In this document: one piece after another, positions 59,761 through 64,000 of the stretch
Numbering within the stretch: the first letter of the stretch is position 1
Layout: every line of letters starts with the position of its first letter
Origin: Myxococcota bacterium
Lineage (GTDB): Bacteria > Myxococcota_C > UBA6777
Assembly (NCBI GenBank): GCA_023150835.1
Contig: JAKLKB010000041.1
Span: 1 to 64,000, forward strand
DNA length: 64,000 nucleotides
Direction: 5' to 3'
Notes under the pieces: generated by a model
What the model was told of the DNA's origin: nothing
The model's database searches: none
What the model saw: the letters and a program-made list of their open reading frames with translations, nothing else
Made by a program: the position numbers and the translations under genes

Positions 59761-60645
59761 TCAACGGGGGCGGACAGGGCATTCGGGAGCAAATTCACAA
59801 AAGCGACATTTCCATGCGTCTTGGTGGGAAACACCGAGGGGAGAGCGTTCGCCATGCCAAAAGGGAAGGCTGTTTTGGAGGTGCTTCTCGAACCAGTCGG
59901 CATCAAAGGAGAAGGAATCGATGCCAAGGAGACTGTGATCTTGTTGCCATTCGTAAGAGATGCACATCTGCGGATCGAGCGGGAGAGCCTGAGCAAAAGC
60001 ATCCAAGGCGTACTGGAGCATCTCGAACGGTTTGGGCGAAGGCAAGGTATGTTCGGACAATTGGGCGACAAAAGAGGGAGAAGCCTCCACATCTACAGGG
60101 AGGGAGATCGCGTCAAATACTGCGTAATGATCGGGCTTTTGAGCAAGCTGAGACCACAAACGATGGTAAAGCATCATCTGCAACTGAGTGGTTCGCTTTT
60201 GGGCTAGAGTCGGCAGGGACGGCTTTTTACGGGTTTTGGTGTCCGACAAGACCAGTCTGTGATCCTCGTTGGATTGGACTTGATCGATCACACCCACCAC
60301 CCAAAGATCGCCGAGATTCCCGAATACAGGGATCTCTCGACAAATGCCTTGCTGTTGAAGTTGTACCAAAGCGGCCCAAGCATTGAAAAAATGCAAAAGC
60401 CAGATATCGGCCCGTGTTTCGGGGCGGACGCGCACGATCTCCGTGATCTCTTCGTGGAGGGCTTGGTGGCGCTCTTTGCCTTGCTTCATCTCGGAAGTTT
60501 CTTGTTTTCCCCGCGCAAGAGACAACGCAAGGCGCTGTTCACACCAAAGCTGATCGCTGAGATCCGTGACGCGCAAACCATAACGGCGAAACTGTTGGAG
60601 CGGAGAAGGCGGAACAACCGCCAAAATGGACGGAGAAGAAGACAT
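59761..60645 (-). CDS. Exonuclease V (EXO5/Dem1-like), Fe-S nuclease
   Basis: A 294-residue protein of the EXO5 (Dem1/EXO5) family, single-strand DNA exonucleases of the RecB/PD-(D/E)XK fold known mainly from eukaryotes. It keeps the nuclease residues: Asp121 in GVIDQVQ, Asp135 and Lys137 in LSDTKTRKKPSLP. It also keeps the four Cys of the Fe-S cluster: Cys35 (DQLWCEQRLAL) and Cys280, Cys283, Cys289 in CRFCEFAPEC, with the same 3- and 6-residue spacing as human EXO5. The frame is open to 60705 but ATG 60645 begins the family core and has an AAAGG site. Probable role in DNA repair. The phosphoesterase gene lies upstream on the same strand, separated by the 70-bp duplication. Confidence 0.88.
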   Translation of the reverse strand: MSSSPSILAVVPPSPLQQFRRYGLRVTDLSDQLWCEQRLALSLARGKQETSEMKQGKERHQALHEEITEIVRVRPETRADIWLLHFFNAWAALVQLQQQGICREIPVFGNLGDLWVVGVIDQVQSNEDHRLVLSDTKTRKKPSLPTLAQKRTTQLQMMLYHRLWSQLAQKPDHYAVFDAISLPVDVEASPSFVAQLSEHTLPSPKPFEMLQYALDAFAQALPLDPQMCISYEWQQDHSLLGIDSFSFDADWFEKHLQNSLPFWHGERSPLGVSHQDAWKCRFCEFAPECPVRPR

Positions 60646-60660
60646 CGATTCAAGCCTTTG

Positions 60661-60800
60661 CTTTAGGTATGTTGGCCACATCGCCCTATCTGTGGGTGAA
60701 AACAATCGTTGTATAAAACATGGGCATTTGCTTTAGGTATGTTGGCCACATCGCCCCATCTGTGGGTGAAAACAATCGTTGTATAAAACATGGGCATTTG
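60661..60800. repeat. 70-bp tandem duplication, two copies
   Basis: Two copies (60661-60730 and 60731-60800) differ at one base (CCCTATC against CCCCATC). They lie between the phosphoesterase stop (60803) and the EXO5-like start, so the 5' leader of the latter is doubled. A decayed third start (CATTAGATCTGCTGGCC) at 60801 lies inside the phosphoesterase gene end. Confidence 0.88.
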
Positions 60801-60802
60801 CA

Positions 60803-63655
60803 TTAGATCTGCTGGCCCCGTGCGCCCCATGCGTAGCGGATGGAAAAGCGAGGTTCAAGGCGAAGCGCGGGGGGGCCTTCGACAAGAGCCGCGTTGGGGT
60901 CGCTGGTATTGGCGCGATACGCACCTTTAAAAAACGTCATCCGAAAGCCGATCACAAACTCCAAACCACCGACGACGGTAAAAGCGATCTTGTTGTCCCA
61001 GTTGAGTTCGTGCAAGGCAAATGTCGCTTGGTTGGAGCGCCCTCCCACGATGAAGGTCAGGAGATAGTTGGCCGTCGACTCATAATTGATCGGCGTGTCG
61101 GCGACTTTGAATAGCGGGATGGTCGTCAGTTCCAAATCGACGGAAGCTCCGATGGTATGGTCGAGGTTGACAAGGGGTTGTTTGCCTTGTTGAAGCACCA
61201 ATTCAAGCGCCCATTGCTTGCGCCATGCAAAGCCGATCTTGAGTGTCAGCGGATCAAGCAGCTTAAAGCTCAAGCCCGCTTTGGCGCGGGTTTCAAAGTG
61301 CCGAAAAAGCTCGTTGTTGTCGGTGAGGAATTCTTTTTCCGTCAGGTTCGGTTTACTGCCGCGTGTAAACTCGGTCTCAAGCTGCAATTCGACGAATGGA
61401 CTGGTGTGATACCACTTGGTGTCGTTGGGAAAAAGCGCGCTAAAATAACGGAAGTGGTATTCGGTGCGCAGTTGGATGCGGTCGGTGTTTTCTTGGAAGA
61501 TCTGTGGAAACTGGTTGGTATTTTCTTTGTACTGGGTGTTGGTATCGGCCTCGTATTCGAGGCTGACTTTGGTGATCCACAGATGGATGCGGGTGTCGAG
61601 TTGGAATTCGAGCTTGAGGCTGCCACTGATCTGGAGCTTTTGAAAAAATCCCCCGTTAAACGTGTCTTTTTGGTTGTACACCGTCGAACTGTTGATCGGG
61701 CCGATAAAGATCGAGGTAAAGTTGAGGTTGTTTTCATTGCGAAAAGACCAAGCGACTTCGTCTTCGAGCATGACGATGCGGTGCTTGTAGGGGATCTCGA
61801 CATTTCCGTCTTTGTCGAGCTTTTTGACGGCGCGTTTGCCCAAAAAAGTTTTGCGGTACGGGATAAACAGGCTTTTGTCGAAGTGTTCGTCGATCATAAA
61901 GCGCAAACGCAAGGGCCAACCACCCGGTCCGATGGGGATGGAGAGTTTGTGTTTTCCTTTTTTGGGTTGTTCGATCCAACCTTCGGCCCCTTCGGCAATA
62001 AAGCGAATGGTACTCACCGAATAGAGGGCGTCTTCGGCGATCGGGCGTCCGTTGATCTTGCCGTCCGCGATCCCGGCAAACAGCAGTTTGATGCGTTTGT
62101 CTTTGGGGTCGTTGTATTTTTCGGCGATCTCTTTCAGTTGGGAGCCTTTGAGACGCAGCGTCACGATCGGCTCGTTGAAGGGCATGGCGCGAAAAAGATC
62201 GTCGCGTGTGATGTAGCCTTTGATCGGAAAGGACAGCTCTTTGACAGCCTTTTGGTTGATCAAGGCCACTTCGGTTTTGGTGAGATAGCGCATGGTGTCG
62301 AGTAGGTACGTCATGAATTGTTCGTGGGTCATGCCGTCCGCCTCGACCACACGGCCTTTTCCAAGAGGGGTTCCCCACCGGTCGCAGTATTTTTTTTCCC
62401 AAGCCAACAGTTGATCACGCAGGCTTTGATCGAACTTTTCGGGTTCCAACGGAAACCATTTGATCTGGAAGTAAGTTTGAACGACTTTGCCTTCGCTGTT
62501 GCGGCGCAACTTGATCCGTGCGCTGCCTAGGTGGGTTCCGTAGCGATAGCCGCCCATGACTTGGATGTTGCCCGTTTTTGGATCCGCAACGGTGATACTC
62601 ATCGGGACACCATCAGCCCGTAGTTCGTTCGAGATCATCAAGTCGATGCCTTGGACTTCTTTGAGATACTCTCGAACCACTGTGCCGCTTGAGTTGCGTC
62701 CTTCGAGGTGCGAGAGAGCGATCACAAAGTCGACTTTTTCTTCTTCCCGCAGCTTTTTAACGATCTCTTGGCCGACTTCTTTGGGATCTTTGAAAGAGAT
62801 ACCTTTGACGCGGTGTTGAGAGACTTGTTTTTCCATCTCGTTGGGGACGACATGAAACACGCCGATCTTGAAGCCTGCACGCTCAAGGATAAAATAAGGG
62901 CTTTTCTTTTTTCCGTCATGGTTGGTGTACTTGGCGATGGGATGTTCAGGATCTTTGGCAACAAGGTTGGCAACAGAAAAGCGCAAGCCCTGCTTGTGCG
63001 CATGTTTGAGAAAGGGGCGCAAGCGCTTGGTTGAGACGGAAAACTCGTGGTTTCCGACCCCGATCAGATCGTAGCGAAATCGCTTCATGACCTCGACAAG
63101 AAAACGAGACCCCTCTTTCTTTTTTGTGTCTTCGAGCAAAAAGCGCGAAGCAAGCGAAGTGGCGAGGTTGTCGCCCGTATTGAAGAGCAAGGCATCGGGT
63201 TCGCCGCGTTCGAGAGCCATCTTGCGGTGTTGCTCGACCAAATGCAGAAGGTTGGAAAAGTCCTTGTCTACGGGTTCATAGTTAAAATCTTTGACATTGG
63301 GGCGATTGCAACGAAACTCACGGACTTGGCCGTAGAGATCGTTGGTAAAGAGGATCGTGAGGGCTGTTTTCACACCCGGGACGTACTTGGGTTTGGGGCT
63401 GTTGGGGGCAGGCGTTGTGGTGGGTTGAGAGGTCGCAGAAGCAGTGGGTTGGGAGGTTGAAGAAGGATCGGGCTGAGAGACCGAAGGTTCGCTGGATGGG
63501 GAGTTTGAAGGCGTGGTCGGTTGAGAGGTCGATGGTTCGTTGTTTTTGGGGGGCGGATTGTCGGGGGTTTGAGCATAAGAAACCAAAAAAGGGGCAGAGA
63601 AAAAGAAGCAAGCAAGCGAGAGCGAGAAAGCGAGAGAAGTCCGTTGGTGCAACAT
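60803..63655 (-). CDS. 5'-nucleotidase-like phosphoesterase fused to barrel-like domain
   Basis: About 950 residues from ATG 63655 (AAAGGGA site; the frame opens at 63685). A signal peptide (FFFSAPFLVSYAQ) is followed by a Ser/Thr/Pro/Gln-rich linker of about 55 residues. Residues 95-560 follow the UshA/5'-nucleotidase plan: TILFTNDLYGQ, NTGDNLATSL, GVGNHEFSVS, LSHLEG, then a C-terminal nucleotidase domain (TKTEVALINQKAVKELSF). The usual NDxHG reads NDLYG and the GGHTH motif reads NELRADGVPM, so the metal site is weakened. The last 320 residues alternate in aromatic beta-strand fashion (RFSIRYAW at the end), like an outer-membrane barrel. Such a fusion is unusual. Confidence 0.82.
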   Translation of the reverse strand: MLHQRTSLAFSLSLACFFFSAPFLVSYAQTPDNPPPKNNEPSTSQPTTPSNSPSSEPSVSQPDPSSTSQPTASATSQPTTTPAPNSPKPKYVPGVKTALTILFTNDLYGQVREFRCNRPNVKDFNYEPVDKDFSNLLHLVEQHRKMALERGEPDALLFNTGDNLATSLASRFLLEDTKKKEGSRFLVEVMKRFRYDLIGVGNHEFSVSTKRLRPFLKHAHKQGLRFSVANLVAKDPEHPIAKYTNHDGKKKSPYFILERAGFKIGVFHVVPNEMEKQVSQHRVKGISFKDPKEVGQEIVKKLREEEKVDFVIALSHLEGRNSSGTVVREYLKEVQGIDLMISNELRADGVPMSITVADPKTGNIQVMGGYRYGTHLGSARIKLRRNSEGKVVQTYFQIKWFPLEPEKFDQSLRDQLLAWEKKYCDRWGTPLGKGRVVEADGMTHEQFMTYLLDTMRYLTKTEVALINQKAVKELSFPIKGYITRDDLFRAMPFNEPIVTLRLKGSQLKEIAEKYNDPKDKRIKLLFAGIADGKINGRPIAEDALYSVSTIRFIAEGAEGWIEQPKKGKHKLSIPIGPGGWPLRLRFMIDEHFDKSLFIPYRKTFLGKRAVKKLDKDGNVEIPYKHRIVMLEDEVAWSFRNENNLNFTSIFIGPINSSTVYNQKDTFNGGFFQKLQISGSLKLEFQLDTRIHLWITKVSLEYEADTNTQYKENTNQFPQIFQENTDRIQLRTEYHFRYFSALFPNDTKWYHTSPFVELQLETEFTRGSKPNLTEKEFLTDNNELFRHFETRAKAGLSFKLLDPLTLKIGFAWRKQWALELVLQQGKQPLVNLDHTIGASVDLELTTIPLFKVADTPINYESTANYLLTFIVGGRSNQATFALHELNWDNKIAFTVVGGLEFVIGFRMTFFKGAYRANTSDPNAALVEGPPALRLEPRFSIRYAWGARGQQI

Positions 63656-63717
63656 CGCGATCCCTTTCTTTGGAGAGAAAAACAAGCATCGTTGGAGTGA
63701 TTCAAAGTTGTTGAATT

Positions 63718-64000
63718 CTAATCGACCGCAGGTCTAGCCTTTGGCGGAGACAAAGACGGAGGTGGAATAGGCGAAACAGCGCGATTCGGGGTATTCTGCC
63801 TTTCTTGATTTTTGGAGGGATACCGCGAAGTAGAGCGCAAAACAGGCCGTTGCTTCGAGGTCTGTGATGGGAGCGAAGTTCTCGCATTGTGGGGCGGGAC
63901 AGTTCGCGGCGGGCTACGTTTGGCAGGAGGGAAAAAGTAGCGCCACAAGCGCAGCGTGACGGGTAGATTTTTCTTTTTGCGGCGGACGATCGGTTGGCCG
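63718..64000 (-). CDS. Partial gene, C-terminus only, runs off the window
   Basis: A frame open from the right window edge to a TAG at 63718-63720. The visible part is about 93 residues: a basic stretch (PIVRRKKKNLPVTLRLWRYF) followed by a Pro/Ser/Arg-rich, disordered tail ending PARPAVD. No domain can be recognised. It lies 62 bp upstream of the phosphoesterase gene on the same strand. The start is outside the window; coding status is likely but unproven. Confidence 0.5.
   Translation of the reverse strand, partial: GQPIVRRKKKNLPVTLRLWRYFFPPAKRSPPRTVPPHNARTSLPSQTSKQRPVLRSTSRYPSKNQERQNTPNRAVSPIPPPSLSPPKARPAVD

Noticed and set aside
63180..63700. Short plus-strand ORFs near the phosphoesterase signal region
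   Set aside because: They mirror the Ser/Thr/Pro/Gln linker and have no start signals.

Overview
The window looks like chromosomal DNA from an uncultured member of the Myxococcota or a related delta-proteobacterial lineage. This placement is inferred from protein architecture: a Hanks-type kinase with a PEGA tail, PP2C and cNMP-binding proteins, a choice-of-anchor D lipoprotein, MopE-like and Cys-rich cell-surface repeats, a MYXO-CTERM-like tail, and an FHA protein with an AgmX/PglI-type C-terminus. No rRNA, tRNA, CRISPR array, integrase, transposase or phage gene was found. Coding sequence is unusually rich in GATC (21 in the 1.5-kb first gene and 20 in the 1.0-kb dctP gene, against about 6 and 4 expected by chance).

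Layout, left to right. 1-742 is gene-free and holds palindromic repeats. 743-9.3 kb carries a sigma-54 activator, a Ser/Thr kinase with a seven-repeat LysM protein downstream, a PEGA protein and a WD40 protein. 9.6-13.2 kb is one giant Cys-rich lipoprotein. 13.3-16.8 kb (minus) is a compact four-gene cluster: an ExbD-like periplasmic-domain protein, an ExbB/TolQ-like channel, an ExbD-like anchor with a roughly 390-residue coiled coil, and a Skp/OmpH-like protein. This is the best candidate here for an undescribed machine. 16.9-26.3 kb (minus) carries a sphingosine-phosphate-lyase-like PLP enzyme, a PP2C-CNBD fusion, a large choice-of-anchor D lipoprotein, a Nudix hydrolase and two paralogous double-CNBD proteins.

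26.5-29.3 kb is a pyrR-pyrB-pyrC' operon with overlapping genes, whose dihydroorotase homologue has lost metal ligands. After an AT-richer gap come an HD-domain protein, a Spy-like protein, a 1515-residue membrane protein of unknown family and an internally duplicated exported protein. 40.0-41.4 kb holds betaine-lipid genes: a btaA that appears to lack its N-terminal half, and an intact btaB. 41.4-41.9 kb is a MITE-like inverted-repeat pair flanking five tandem 42-bp hairpin units. Next are a RlmKL-type methyltransferase with a degenerate RlmL half, a UPF0175/PIN toxin-antitoxin pair and a complete TatT-DctP-DctQ-DctM TRAP transporter with a TPR gene coupled to its end. The right end has an SDR enzyme, a repeat-filled gap, the FHA/AgmX-like protein, a Vgb-like propeller/MopE/CTERM surface protein, an EXO5-family exonuclease, a phosphoesterase-barrel fusion and a partial gene.

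Intergenic DNA is rich in repeats: four copies of a roughly 130-bp dispersed element and several exact or near-exact tandem duplications (64, 70 and 98 bp). All functional calls come from reading motifs by eye; no database search was run.
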